Shown here: piece after piece, positions 47,287-55,359 of the stretch
Layout of the letters: each line of letters starts with the position of its first letter
Numbering within the stretch: the stretch's first letter is position 1
Assembly: GCF_003731765.1 (NCBI RefSeq)
Contig: NZ_MOAL01000001.1
Span: 372,001-436,000, forward strand
Length of the DNA: 64,000 nt
Source of the DNA: Pseudomonas chlororaphis
GTDB lineage: Bacteria > Pseudomonadota > Gammaproteobacteria > Pseudomonadales > Pseudomonadaceae
Direction: 5' to 3'
Program-made: the position numbers and the translations under genes
Notes under the pieces: model-generated
Databases searched by the model: none
What the model was told of the DNA's origin: nothing
The model's input: the letters and a program-made list of their open reading frames with translations, nothing else

Positions 47287-47852
47287 ACTACCCCTACAGC
47301 ACCGGCGACCTGCTGGGCACGCCGCAGACCTATCGCTACAGCACGTACCAGGGCGCGCCCTTTGTCGAGGCCTGGCGCACCTCACGCCTGCAAGCCTGTG
47401 GACAACTTCCCGCGCCGGCACCGCTGTTGCTGGCAGACCCGGGGCCGGAGGCCACGACCGACAGCGCCACACTGCTCAGCCAGCTGTGCCTGGACTTGCG
47501 GGCCGACCGCAGCACCTTCAGCCCTCGGGTCGCCTACTGGCTCCCTCGCCTGCTGAAAAAATTCGAAGTCAGCAAGCGCCTGCATGAGTGCTATGAAACC
47601 GCCGCCCCCCATCGCCCGCAGCCCTACAGCCCCTATTCAGACCTGCTGCCTTACCTGTTGCTGGCCGAATGCATGCTGCATGGCTGGGCCGCAAGCGGCG
47701 CAGCGTACTACCTCAGCGCCCTGCTCAAATTGACCGATACCCTGGTCTCGCAGCAGGCGCGCCTGACAGCGGATCAGGGCGCCTACCTGGCCTGGCTGCT
47801 GGCAGAAGAACAGCACGTGCTCGGCACCCTCGCTGCGGAGGTCGGCCTATGA
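47280..47852 (+). CDS. Unknown protein in the phosphoramidate-type cluster
   Basis: A 190-residue protein of no family I recognise. The start begins LNYPYSTGDLLGTPQTYRYSTY; an in-frame GTG at 47262 could add six residues. The remainder looks mainly helical (FSPRVAYWLPRLLKKFEVSKRLHE; LLPYLLLAECMLHGWAASGAAYYLSALLKLTDTLVS), with no signal peptide or convincing membrane helix. The start overlaps the kinase end by seven bases, and its stop overlaps the formyltransferase ATG (ATGA). The tight coupling means it is made together with the pathway enzymes. Confidence 0.75.
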   Translation: MLNYPYSTGDLLGTPQTYRYSTYQGAPFVEAWRTSRLQACGQLPAPAPLLLADPGPEATTDSATLLSQLCLDLRADRSTFSPRVAYWLPRLLKKFEVSKRLHECYETAAPHRPQPYSPYSDLLPYLLLAECMLHGWAASGAAYYLSALLKLTDTLVSQQARLTADQGAYLAWLLAEEQHVLGTLAAEVGL

Positions 47853-48574
47853 GCCCCCCCCGTCTGGTCATTTTATGTGCCTACACCGCACGCTCTGTGG
47901 CTTATCTGCAGGGCTTGGCGGCGGCGGGCATCCAACCGGCGTCGGTGATTGTCTATGGCGCAGGCGGCGGCCCGTTGCAGACCACCCGCGACCTGCAAGT
48001 CCGGCCGCTGCCAGGGCTGTTCTGCCCTGACCTGAGCCAGGACCTCGACGCCTGCCTGAACGCCCTACAGTGGCCCCACGAAGTCTGCGCCGCCCAGGCC
48101 CTGGACGACGCCGAGCTGCTGGCCTGCGTGGAGCGCCAGGCGCCGGACTTGCTGGTGTATTCCGGCTACGGCGGCCAACTGGTACCGCCGGCCCTGCTGC
48201 GACGCCAGCCGGTGCTGCACATCCACTCCGGCTGGCTGCCGGACTACCGTGGCAGCACCACCCTGTATTACCAGGTGCTCGAACAACGCCAATGCGCCGC
48301 CAGCGCCTTGCTTCTCGACGAACAGATCGACACCGGGCCGGTGGTGGCTCGCCAGCAATACCCCTTGCCACCGGCGGGCATGGACATCGACTACCTGTAC
48401 GACAACGCCATCCGCGCCGACCTGCTGGTGCGGGTCCTGGCCCGCTGGCGCCACGACCCCGGCACCCTGCAGGCCCTGCCGGCCGAGGCCGAACAACCGC
48501 CCTACTTCATCATTCACCCGCTGCTCAAACACTTGGCACTGCTGGCGGTGGATCGCGCCGAGGAGACGCCATGA
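47849..48574 (+). CDS. Formyltransferase-like protein
   Basis: A 241-residue protein related to the formyltransferase domain of methionyl-tRNA formyltransferase and sugar N-formyltransferases. The core motif is HIHSGWLPDYRGSTTLYY (residues 124-141) and the loop LLDEQIDTGPVVARQ contains the Asp of the DTG motif (Asp161). The usual Asn-x-His-...-Asp triad reads His124-x-His126...Asp161, so the formyl-stabilising Asn is replaced by His. There is no C-terminal tRNA-binding domain. The substrate may be the phosphoramidate nitrogen, an amino sugar or the acceptor; none can be chosen from sequence. Coupled by four-base overlaps on both sides. Confidence 0.82.
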   Translation: MSPPRLVILCAYTARSVAYLQGLAAAGIQPASVIVYGAGGGPLQTTRDLQVRPLPGLFCPDLSQDLDACLNALQWPHEVCAAQALDDAELLACVERQAPDLLVYSGYGGQLVPPALLRRQPVLHIHSGWLPDYRGSTTLYYQVLEQRQCAASALLLDEQIDTGPVVARQQYPLPPAGMDIDYLYDNAIRADLLVRVLARWRHDPGTLQALPAEAEQPPYFIIHPLLKHLALLAVDRAEETP

Positions 48575-50967
48575 GCGGCACCGTACAGAGCATCCGTTTC
48601 GGGACCAAATCCGAAACCCTGGAGCGCCTGCTACCGCGAGTCACCCGCTCGCAGATCCTGCCGCTGTATTTCTTTACCGCCGGGCAGTGGCGAGACCGGC
48701 CTGCCGAGGTGCTGCAAAACATCGCCGGCATGGAGCATGGCGGCTGCGTGATCGTGCGCAGCAGCGCGCAGAATGAGGACGGCTTCAACAGCTCCATGGC
48801 GGGCCTGTTCGCCAGTTGCCTGAATGTGTGCGCCAGCGATCCCCACGCCCTCAGCACGGCCATCGAACAGGTGATGGCGTCCTTCGCCGAGCACCCGAGC
48901 GAAGACAATCAGGTGCTGATCCAGCCGATGCTGACCTCGATCCAGATGAGCGGCGTGGTGATGACCCACGACCTGGAGCACGGCGCGCCCTACTACGTCA
49001 TCAACTACGACGATGAGAGCGGGCTAACCGATACCATCACTGGCGGGCTGGGCATCCAGAAAACCGTACTGATCTACCGCGACACCGAGGGCGAGCAATT
49101 GCGTTCGCCGCGCCTGCAGGCCGTGCTCGAGGCCTGCCGGGAACTCGAAGCCCTGTGCGGCGCCGTGCCCCTGGACATCGAATTCGCCGTGGACCTTCAC
49201 CAGCAGGTCTATGTGCTGCAGGTACGGCGTATCACCCTGTGCAACACCTGGCACCCGGTCACCGAACGCCGGGTCGCGCGCCAGCTGGAACACATCCGGC
49301 ACTTCCTGGGCAAACGCCTGGGCCCGCGGGCGGGTCTGTACGGCGACAGCACCCTGCTCGGGGTCATGCCCGACTGGAACCCCGCAGAGATCATCGGCAC
49401 CACCCCCCGCCCCCTGGCGGCGTCGCTGTATCGCTGGCTGGTGACGGACGCCAGCTGGCGTGAGGCCCGGGCCCTGATGGGCTATCACCATCCGCGACAT
49501 CAAGCGCTGATGGTGATGCTCGGCCACCACCCGTACATCGACGTGCGTTGCAGCTTCAACTCGTTCCTGCCGGCCGGCCTTGAGCCCACGCTGTGCAACA
49601 CGTTGGTCAACGCCTGGCTGCAACGCCTGCAAGTGCACCCGCAGTGGCACGACAAGGTCGAGTTCGAGATCGTCCCGACCTGCCTGGACTTCACCTTCGA
49701 CAGCGACTTCGCCGAGCGCTACGGCAACCTCCTGACGCCCGCCGAGCAACTGACTTATCGCCGCGCCCTGGAGCAACTGACGCGGCAGGCCCTGAGCGGC
49801 AGCGGTGACGGCGCCCTCGGTCCCCTGCTGGAGCAGGTGCGGGCTCACGAACGGCACCAGCAACAGCGACGCCTGGAAGCCCTGCCCGCCGACCTGGACA
49901 GCATCCAGCGCCTGCTGCTGGACTGCCGCGAACAGGGCACCGTGCCGTTTGCCATGCTCGCCCGTCACGCCTTCATCGCCGAGGCCCTGATGCGCTCGGC
50001 CTGTCGCCGTGGCGCCCTGAGCCAGGAGCGGCTGCTGGCCTGGAAGCAGTCGATTCATACCGTGACCACCGAACTGACCCGCGACTATGCCCAGGTCTGC
50101 GCCGACGCCCGGGCGCTGCCGGCCTTTGTGGCCAAGTTCGGCCACCTGCGCCCCGGCACCTACGACATCACCTCCCTGCGCTATGACGAACGTCACGACC
50201 TGTTCGCCGCCGCGGCAGTGGAACTGCACCCCAGCCCGGAGCAACAGGCGCCCTTCCAGCTGTCGTCGACGGAACAACAGGCCTTGCAACAACTACTGGA
50301 CGAGCAGCACTGGCCGCTGTCGAGCGAGCAACTGCTGAGTTACGCCAGCCAGGCGATCCAGGCCCGGGAGTACGCCAAGCTGGTGTTCACCCGTGACCTG
50401 TCCGATGCCCTGCAACTGCTGGTGCAGTGGGGTGCCGACGTCGGCCTGGCCCGGGAAGACCTGTCGTTCCTGGATATCCACAGCCTGCTCGACAGCCTGA
50501 CCGCGCCACTGATGGATGACATCGACCGGGTGCTGCTGGAGTCCGCCAACCAAGCTCGGCGTAGCTACGAACAGGGCATTTCGCTGAAGCTCGGGCACCT
50601 GATCAGCGCGGTCGACGACGTGTTCGTGGCGCCTTTGCATCGCAGCCTGCCCAATTTCATCACCCGGCAGAATGTCGAAGCCATCGGCCTGGAGCTGCGC
50701 CAGGACACGCCGGCATCGGCACCGCTCAAGGGCAAGATCATCTGCATCGAAAATGCCGACCCCGGCTATGACTGGGTGTTCACCCGGGGCATCGCCGGGC
50801 TGGTCACCCAATACGGCGGGGCCAACTCCCACATGGCCATCCGTTGCGCCGAGTTCGGTATTCCGGCGGCCATTGGCTGCGGCGAACAACTGTTCAACCG
50901 CATCCTGCGCAGCCCGCGCATCGCCCTCAATTGCCGCGACAAAACCCTGAACCCGGTGCAGCCATGA
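48571..50967 (+). CDS. PEP-synthase-like phosphotransferase, candidate L-glutamine kinase (Cj1418 type)
   Basis: A 798-residue protein of the pyruvate phosphate dikinase/PEP synthase superfamily. The ATP-grasp motif VIVRSSAQNEDGFNSSMAGLFAS lies at about 61-83, with TDTITGGLGIQKT and VPLDIEFAVDLHQQVYVLQVRRI completing that domain to about 225. A long helical linker follows. The phosphohistidine domain ends the protein (TRGIAGLVTQYGGANSHMAIRCAEFGIPAAIGCGE), with His754 as swivelling phosphocarrier. The PEP/pyruvate barrel is absent, as in L-glutamine kinase Cj1418 of C. jejuni, which makes glutamine phosphate for capsule phosphoramidate. ATGA overlaps on both sides. The reaction is inferred from family and neighbours. 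Confidence 0.85.
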   Translation: MSGTVQSIRFGTKSETLERLLPRVTRSQILPLYFFTAGQWRDRPAEVLQNIAGMEHGGCVIVRSSAQNEDGFNSSMAGLFASCLNVCASDPHALSTAIEQVMASFAEHPSEDNQVLIQPMLTSIQMSGVVMTHDLEHGAPYYVINYDDESGLTDTITGGLGIQKTVLIYRDTEGEQLRSPRLQAVLEACRELEALCGAVPLDIEFAVDLHQQVYVLQVRRITLCNTWHPVTERRVARQLEHIRHFLGKRLGPRAGLYGDSTLLGVMPDWNPAEIIGTTPRPLAASLYRWLVTDASWREARALMGYHHPRHQALMVMLGHHPYIDVRCSFNSFLPAGLEPTLCNTLVNAWLQRLQVHPQWHDKVEFEIVPTCLDFTFDSDFAERYGNLLTPAEQLTYRRALEQLTRQALSGSGDGALGPLLEQVRAHERHQQQRRLEALPADLDSIQRLLLDCREQGTVPFAMLARHAFIAEALMRSACRRGALSQERLLAWKQSIHTVTTELTRDYAQVCADARALPAFVAKFGHLRPGTYDITSLRYDERHDLFAAAAVELHPSPEQQAPFQLSSTEQQALQQLLDEQHWPLSSEQLLSYASQAIQAREYAKLVFTRDLSDALQLLVQWGADVGLAREDLSFLDIHSLLDSLTAPLMDDIDRVLLESANQARRSYEQGISLKLGHLISAVDDVFVAPLHRSLPNFITRQNVEAIGLELRQDTPASAPLKGKIICIENADPGYDWVFTRGIAGLVTQYGGANSHMAIRCAEFGIPAAIGCGEQLFNRILRSPRIALNCRDKTLNPVQP

Positions 50968-51602
50968 AACGCATCGGCATCACCCTGCGCACCTGCAACC
51001 CCGAGGCTTATCACGAGCCCCGGGATGGTCTGGCGCGGGACTGGTATCGGTTGCTGGCCGAGCTGGGCTGCGCCAATCAGTGGCTGCTGCTGCCCAGCCT
51101 GGGCGATGACAGCGTGAGCTACGCCCGGGACCAGGGTGTGGAAGCGCTGATCCTCAGTGGCGGCGACGACATCGGCAGCGACCCGCTGCGGGATCAAAGC
51201 GAGTACGCGCTGCTGGCCCACTGCGTGGCAGAGGGTTTGCCGGTGCTGGGGGTGTGTCGCGGGCTGCAATTGATCCAACGCTTCTTCGGCGGCCAACTGG
51301 CCCCTGCCGAACGCGCCGTGCACGTTGCCCAGCGGCACCCCATCAGCTTGCTGCCCGCCGCCCTGCAAGCGCTGCCCTGGCTGCAGGGTCAGCCCCCGTC
51401 GCGCTCGGTCAATTCCTTTCATGGCCAGCAATTGCTCGCCCCCGTGCCCGAGGTCCTGCGCCCCTGGGCCGTGGACGCGGCGGGCCACTGCGAAGCCCTG
51501 GTGCATCGGCACCTGAAGCTGGCCGGGATCATGTGGCACCCCGAGCGCGACACGGTGCTGCACGAATCCGATCGACAACTGTGCCACTGGCTATTTGAGT
51601 GA
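50964..51602 (+). CDS. Class I glutamine amidotransferase-like hydrolase (Cj1417 type)
   Basis: A 212-residue alpha/beta hydrolase-like protein of the class I GATase/gamma-glutamyl hydrolase family. The triad is visible: Cys98 in LGVCRGLQLIQ, and His192 and Glu194 in IMWHPERD. LILSGGDDIG near residue 56 is the conserved oxyanion-side loop. It carries no synthase domain. In C. jejuni Cj1417 hydrolyses CDP-L-glutamine to cytidine diphosphoramidate and glutamate. The same place next to a Cj1416-type transferase and a Cj1418-type kinase argues for that reaction here. An ordinary gamma-glutamyl-GABA hydrolase (PuuD-like) is the main alternative, disfavoured by context. Confidence 0.85.
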   Translation: MKRIGITLRTCNPEAYHEPRDGLARDWYRLLAELGCANQWLLLPSLGDDSVSYARDQGVEALILSGGDDIGSDPLRDQSEYALLAHCVAEGLPVLGVCRGLQLIQRFFGGQLAPAERAVHVAQRHPISLLPAALQALPWLQGQPPSRSVNSFHGQQLLAPVPEVLRPWAVDAAGHCEALVHRHLKLAGIMWHPERDTVLHESDRQLCHWLFE

Positions 51603-51608
51603 AATGAC

Positions 51609-52358
51609 ATGAGAGCCGTAATTCTTGCCGCCGGCCGCGGTTCCCGTCTGAAAGACCTGACCGCCGAGCAACCCAAGCCCCTGACCCGCCTGGCAGGCCA
51701 GCCGTTGCTGGAGTGGCAGCTGCAAGCCCTGGCCAGCGCCGGTGTCGACGAGGTGCACTTGGTCAGCGGCTATTGCAGCGAAGCCCTCGAAGGCTACGGC
51801 AGCAGCCGGCTGTACAACCCCCATTGGGCCAGCAGCAACATGGTGCGCAGCCTGATGCGGGCCGACGCCTTGCTGTCCAGCGCCCCGACCCTGGTGTGCT
51901 ACGGCGACATCGTCTACCGCCCGGACATCATCCAGGACCTGATGCGCTCGCCCGCCGACCTGAGCATCACCTATGACCTGGCCTGGTGGGACCTGTGGTC
52001 GGCGCGCTTCGACGACCCCTTGAGCGATGCCGAAACCTTTCGCCAGGCGCATGGGCAACTGCTCGGCATCGGTGAGTCCGCGGCCAGCCGCAATGATATC
52101 CAGGGGCAATACATGGGCCTGCTGAAGTTCACCCCGCAGGGCTGGCAACAGGTCCAAAGGTTGCTGTCGGGCCTGTCTGACGCGCAGATCGACAAGCTCG
52201 ACATGACCAGCCTGCTGCGCGCCCTGCTCAAGGCCGGCATCGCCATCGCCACCGTAGCCATCCGTGGTGGCTGGGTGGAAGTGGACAACCCCTCGGACAT
52301 CGCTCTCTACGAGCAGCGAATCGCCCAACCCGGCTGGTCCCACGACTGGCGAGGCTGA
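51609..52358 (+). CDS. Nucleotidyltransferase, candidate phosphoglutamine cytidylyltransferase (Cj1416 type)
   Basis: A 249-residue NTP-transferase with the GxGxRL...KPL signature (LAAGRGSRLKDLTAEQPKPL, residues 6-25), the metal-binding VCYGDIVYRPD loop near residue 97 and the C-terminal GGWVEVDNPSDIALYE with a second acidic site. Relatives activate sugar phosphates or phosphocholine (LicC-like). In C. jejuni Cj1416 joins CTP and glutamine phosphate to give CDP-L-glutamine. It is the last gene of the cluster, six bases after the amidotransferase. CTP as the nucleotide is inferred from context. Confidence 0.83.
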   Translation: MRAVILAAGRGSRLKDLTAEQPKPLTRLAGQPLLEWQLQALASAGVDEVHLVSGYCSEALEGYGSSRLYNPHWASSNMVRSLMRADALLSSAPTLVCYGDIVYRPDIIQDLMRSPADLSITYDLAWWDLWSARFDDPLSDAETFRQAHGQLLGIGESAASRNDIQGQYMGLLKFTPQGWQQVQRLLSGLSDAQIDKLDMTSLLRALLKAGIAIATVAIRGGWVEVDNPSDIALYEQRIAQPGWSHDWRG

Positions 52359-52396
52359 TAGCCCCGCAACATCCTGCGCACATTTGCCAGGCGTCA

Positions 52397-52414
52397 GCGG
52401 GCCCAAGGGCCCGT
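52397..52414. terminator. Inverted repeat after the phosphoramidate-type cluster
   Basis: CGGGCCC-AA-GGGCCCG is a perfect seven-base stem 40 bases past the last stop. With no T-run, termination is possible but not certain. Confidence 0.4.
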
Positions 52415-52472
52415 TGCCAGGGCTACGCTTGAGCAACCGCAGGACGCGGTTTTACAGCCTCAAGGAACGAGT

Positions 52473-53963
52473 ATGTCTCTGGCCATTGTCCACAGCCGTG
52501 CACAGGTCGGCGTGCAAGCACCGGCCGTCTCGGTGGAAGTCCACCTGGCCAACGGCCTGCCCAGCCTGACCCTGGTAGGGCTGCCCGAAACCGCCGTCAA
52601 GGAAAGCAAGGACCGGGTGCGCAGCGCGATCCTCAATTCCGGCTTCGACTTCCCCGCACGACGCATCACCCTCAACCTGGCCCCGGCCGACTTGCCCAAG
52701 GACGGCGGGCGTTTCGACCTGGCCATTGCCCTGGGCATTCTCGCGGCCAGCGTCCAGGTGCCCACCCTGGCCCTGGAGAATGTCGAGTGCCTCGGCGAGC
52801 TGGCGTTGTCCGGGGCGGTGCGGCCGGTGCGCGGCGTGCTACCCGCGGCCCTGGCCGCACGCAACGCCGGGCGTACCTTGCTGGTGCCCCAAGCCAACGC
52901 TGAGGAGGCCTGCCTGGCTTCGGGGCTGCGGGTGATTGCCGTCGACCACTTGCTGCAAGCCGCCGCCCACCTCAACGGCCACAACCCCATCGAGCCCTTT
53001 GTCGCCAACGGTTTGCTGCGCGCTCAGGCGCCCTGTCCCGACCTGAAGGATGTCCAGGGCCAGGAAGCCGCCAAACGCGCCTTGCTGGTGGCTGCCGCCG
53101 GCATTCACAACCTGCTGTTCAGCGGCCCGCCGGGCACCGGCAAGACCCTGCTCGCCAGCCGCCTGCCCGGTTTGCTGCCGCCCCTGGAAGAACAGGAAGC
53201 CCTGGAGGTTGCGGCCATCCAGTCCGTGACCAGCCACGTGCCCTTGAGCCATTGGCCGCAACGGCCGTTTCGCCAGCCCCACCACTCGGCCTCCGCTGCA
53301 GCCCTGGTGGGTGGCGGCTCAAAACCCCAGCCCGGTGAAATCACCCTGGCCCACAACGGCGTGCTGTTTCTCGATGAGTTGCCCGAGTTCGATCGTAAGG
53401 TGCTGGAGGTTTTACGGGAGCCCATGGAATCGGGACAGATTGTCATTGCCCGCGCCCGCGACCGGGTGCAGTTTCCTGCACGCTTTCAATTGGTGGCCGC
53501 GATGAACCCCTGCCCTTGCGGCTACCTGGGTGAACCCAGCGGGCGCTGTCGCTGCACCCCGGAACAGGTCCAGCGTTATCGCAACAAGCTTTCCGGGCCC
53601 CTGCTGGATCGCATCGACCTGCACCTGACCGTGGCCCGGGAAGCCACTGCGCTCAACCCACCTGACCGGCCCGGCGCCGACAGTGCCGAGGCCGCCGCCC
53701 AGGTGGCCCGGGCACGGAACACACAACTGCAACGCCAGGGCTGCGCCAATGCCTTTCTCGACCTGCACCAACTCAGGTGCCACTGCCGGTTATCCCGCAC
53801 TGACGAGCACTGGCTGGAAAGCGCCTGCGAGCGCCTGGCCCTGTCGCTGCGTGCTGCCCATCGCTTGCTCAAGGTCGCCCGAACCCTGGCGGACCTGGAG
53901 CAAGCCGAGGCGATCAGCCGCCAGCACTTGGCCGAAGCCCTGCAATACCGCCCGGGCTCTTGA
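52473..53963 (+). CDS. comM: YifB/ComM family Mg-chelatase-like AAA+ ATPase
   Basis: A 496-residue AAA+ protein; the Vibrio homologue ComM is a hexameric branch-migration helicase in natural transformation. An N-terminal Lon-protease-like domain (residues 1-170; SLAIVHSRAQVGVQAPAVSVEVHLANG and LPETAVKESKDRVRSAI) precedes the AAA+ core with Walker A SGPPGTGKTLLASRLPG (about residue 212) and Walker B GVLFLDELPEF (about 294). The C-terminal helical domain ends QALQYRPGS-like (here EALQYRPGS). A zinc-binding CPCGYLGEPSGRCRCTPEQ loop is present. In P. aeruginosa this gene follows ubiK directly. Confidence 0.93.
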   Translation: MSLAIVHSRAQVGVQAPAVSVEVHLANGLPSLTLVGLPETAVKESKDRVRSAILNSGFDFPARRITLNLAPADLPKDGGRFDLAIALGILAASVQVPTLALENVECLGELALSGAVRPVRGVLPAALAARNAGRTLLVPQANAEEACLASGLRVIAVDHLLQAAAHLNGHNPIEPFVANGLLRAQAPCPDLKDVQGQEAAKRALLVAAAGIHNLLFSGPPGTGKTLLASRLPGLLPPLEEQEALEVAAIQSVTSHVPLSHWPQRPFRQPHHSASAAALVGGGSKPQPGEITLAHNGVLFLDELPEFDRKVLEVLREPMESGQIVIARARDRVQFPARFQLVAAMNPCPCGYLGEPSGRCRCTPEQVQRYRNKLSGPLLDRIDLHLTVAREATALNPPDRPGADSAEAAAQVARARNTQLQRQGCANAFLDLHQLRCHCRLSRTDEHWLESACERLALSLRAAHRLLKVARTLADLEQAEAISRQHLAEALQYRPGS

Positions 53964-53972
53964 GCGCGGCGA

Positions 53973-55187
53973 TCACTCCTGGGTCAAGTCGACCAGAGGC
54001 GTAGGGCGGACTTCAGTCTGACGACCATCCTGGATCTGGCTGACTTGGCTGAGTGCCTTATCCACAGCCCCTTTGTCCGCCAGCAGGCTGTAGCGGATCT
54101 GGAACTGGCGCTGCTCCTTGGCACCAATGGTCGGCACCAGGTTCAGCGGCCGCTGATAACGGCGGTTGTAGGAAAAGCTGGTGCCCGGCTCCAGCCCCGT
54201 GACGTAGCCCTGGCCTTGGGTGTCGGTGTTTTTCCACAGGGAGAACACCGGCAACTGCAGGGTGTTGAAACCCAGGGACACGCCCAGGCTGCCCGCCTTG
54301 TTGTGCAGCACGGCCAGGGTCTGACCCTTGGCATCGGCGTACGGCACCACGTTGTAGACGGTTTCGTCGTAGTCACGGGTCGGCCCGCGGTAGGTCTGCC
54401 AATCTCCCAGGTCAGCCTTGGCCTTGTCGTTGAATGGCGAGACCTGCTTCACCGGCGCGGCAAACTTCGCCCCTTGTTCGAGGAACGGGGTGCTGAAGTT
54501 ACTGTGATAAAGCGCCTGGTATTCCTTGGGGTAGTCGCCGTTGTTGGTCAGGGTGTCGTTGAGGCTGAAACTGACGCTGCCCGGCTCGGTGAGCAGTTCG
54601 GTGGCCACCGAGAAGTCCACCTTCTTGAACGCCTGCTCCTTGAGCTCACCGCGCAGGGTGATGGCATAGGGCGGCTTTTCATCGATGTGCAGGGTGACCT
54701 TGCTGGCCGGAATGTTCGCCGCCCGACCATGCAGGGTCAGCAGCTCGCCGTTGTCCATGCCCGGGTGGCCGACCCACTCGTAACCGCAACGGGTCACCAG
54801 TTCGTTGAAACCTTCCAGCCAACCCAGGCCGCCCCGGCCGTTGAGCTCGATAAAAGCCGGGTTGACCACTTCCTTGACCGGCGAATCCCAGCCCAGGCGG
54901 ATATCGCCAACCGACGCCTGGAGCACGTTCATACCCCGGGTTGGGACCACAGACAGCTTCATGGCGCCATTGTCGATGTCGACAATGCTCACCCCTTCCT
55001 GGCGGCCGCCGTGGAGGGTGCGCAGGGTCACGGAGAACGGCTGGGCGGTCTTGACCCCCAGTTGTTCGCTGGTGATGTGCAGGTTTTGCGGGGCCTTGTC
55101 GCTGTCCAGCAGCACGTAGTCCCAGGCCATGGCATGGGAAGCAGCGCTCAGGGCGCCAAGGGTGACAAGCAGTTTGAGCGGAGTCAT
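53973..55187 (-). CDS. DUF4432 aldose-1-epimerase-like periplasmic protein
   Basis: A 404-residue exported protein. The signal peptide (LKLLVTLGALSAASHAMA-WD) is cut near residue 22. The mature part matches DUF4432, a galactose-mutarotase-like beta-sandwich: GVSIVDIDNGAMKLSVVPTRGMNVLQASVGDIRLGWDSP, HGRAANIPASKVTLHIDEKPP, SFSLNDTLTNNGDYPKEYQALYHSNF and a C-terminal GLEPGTSFSYNRRYQRPLNLVPTI segment. It probably acts on a sugar in the periplasm. The start was chosen at the signal peptide. A LacI-type operator 45 bases upstream indicates sugar-responsive control. Confidence 0.85.
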   Translation of the reverse strand: MTPLKLLVTLGALSAASHAMAWDYVLLDSDKAPQNLHITSEQLGVKTAQPFSVTLRTLHGGRQEGVSIVDIDNGAMKLSVVPTRGMNVLQASVGDIRLGWDSPVKEVVNPAFIELNGRGGLGWLEGFNELVTRCGYEWVGHPGMDNGELLTLHGRAANIPASKVTLHIDEKPPYAITLRGELKEQAFKKVDFSVATELLTEPGSVSFSLNDTLTNNGDYPKEYQALYHSNFSTPFLEQGAKFAAPVKQVSPFNDKAKADLGDWQTYRGPTRDYDETVYNVVPYADAKGQTLAVLHNKAGSLGVSLGFNTLQLPVFSLWKNTDTQGQGYVTGLEPGTSFSYNRRYQRPLNLVPTIGAKEQRQFQIRYSLLADKGAVDKALSQVSQIQDGRQTEVRPTPLVDLTQE

Positions 55188-55231
55188 GAACGGGTGCCTT
55201 TCTTGGAGTTGTGCAATTTTTATAGCGCTGA

Positions 55232-55243
55232 TGAAACGTTTCA
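55232..55243. promoter_or_regulatory. LacI/Cra-family operator-like palindrome
   Basis: TGAAACGTTTCA is a perfect 12-base palindrome with central CG, the classic pattern of LacI-family repressors and close to the Cra/FruR operator. It lies 45 bases upstream of the DUF4432 gene. No LacI-family regulator is in the window. Confidence 0.65.
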
Positions 55244-55359
55244 GCAAGCTAAAAGAACAGCACTCCAAGACCAGCACGACACGGGGAGGCGCTGACCGCC
55301 GAACCGCCGACGCCTGTCCCTCTCGGTGCAGGCGTGGGGTGGACGGTCAGACTGGGGGC

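Noticed and set aside
49024..50292. 422-codon frame antisense to the glutamine-kinase-like gene
   Set aside because: No homology, repetitive His/Gln composition, fully covered by a well-supported coding gene.
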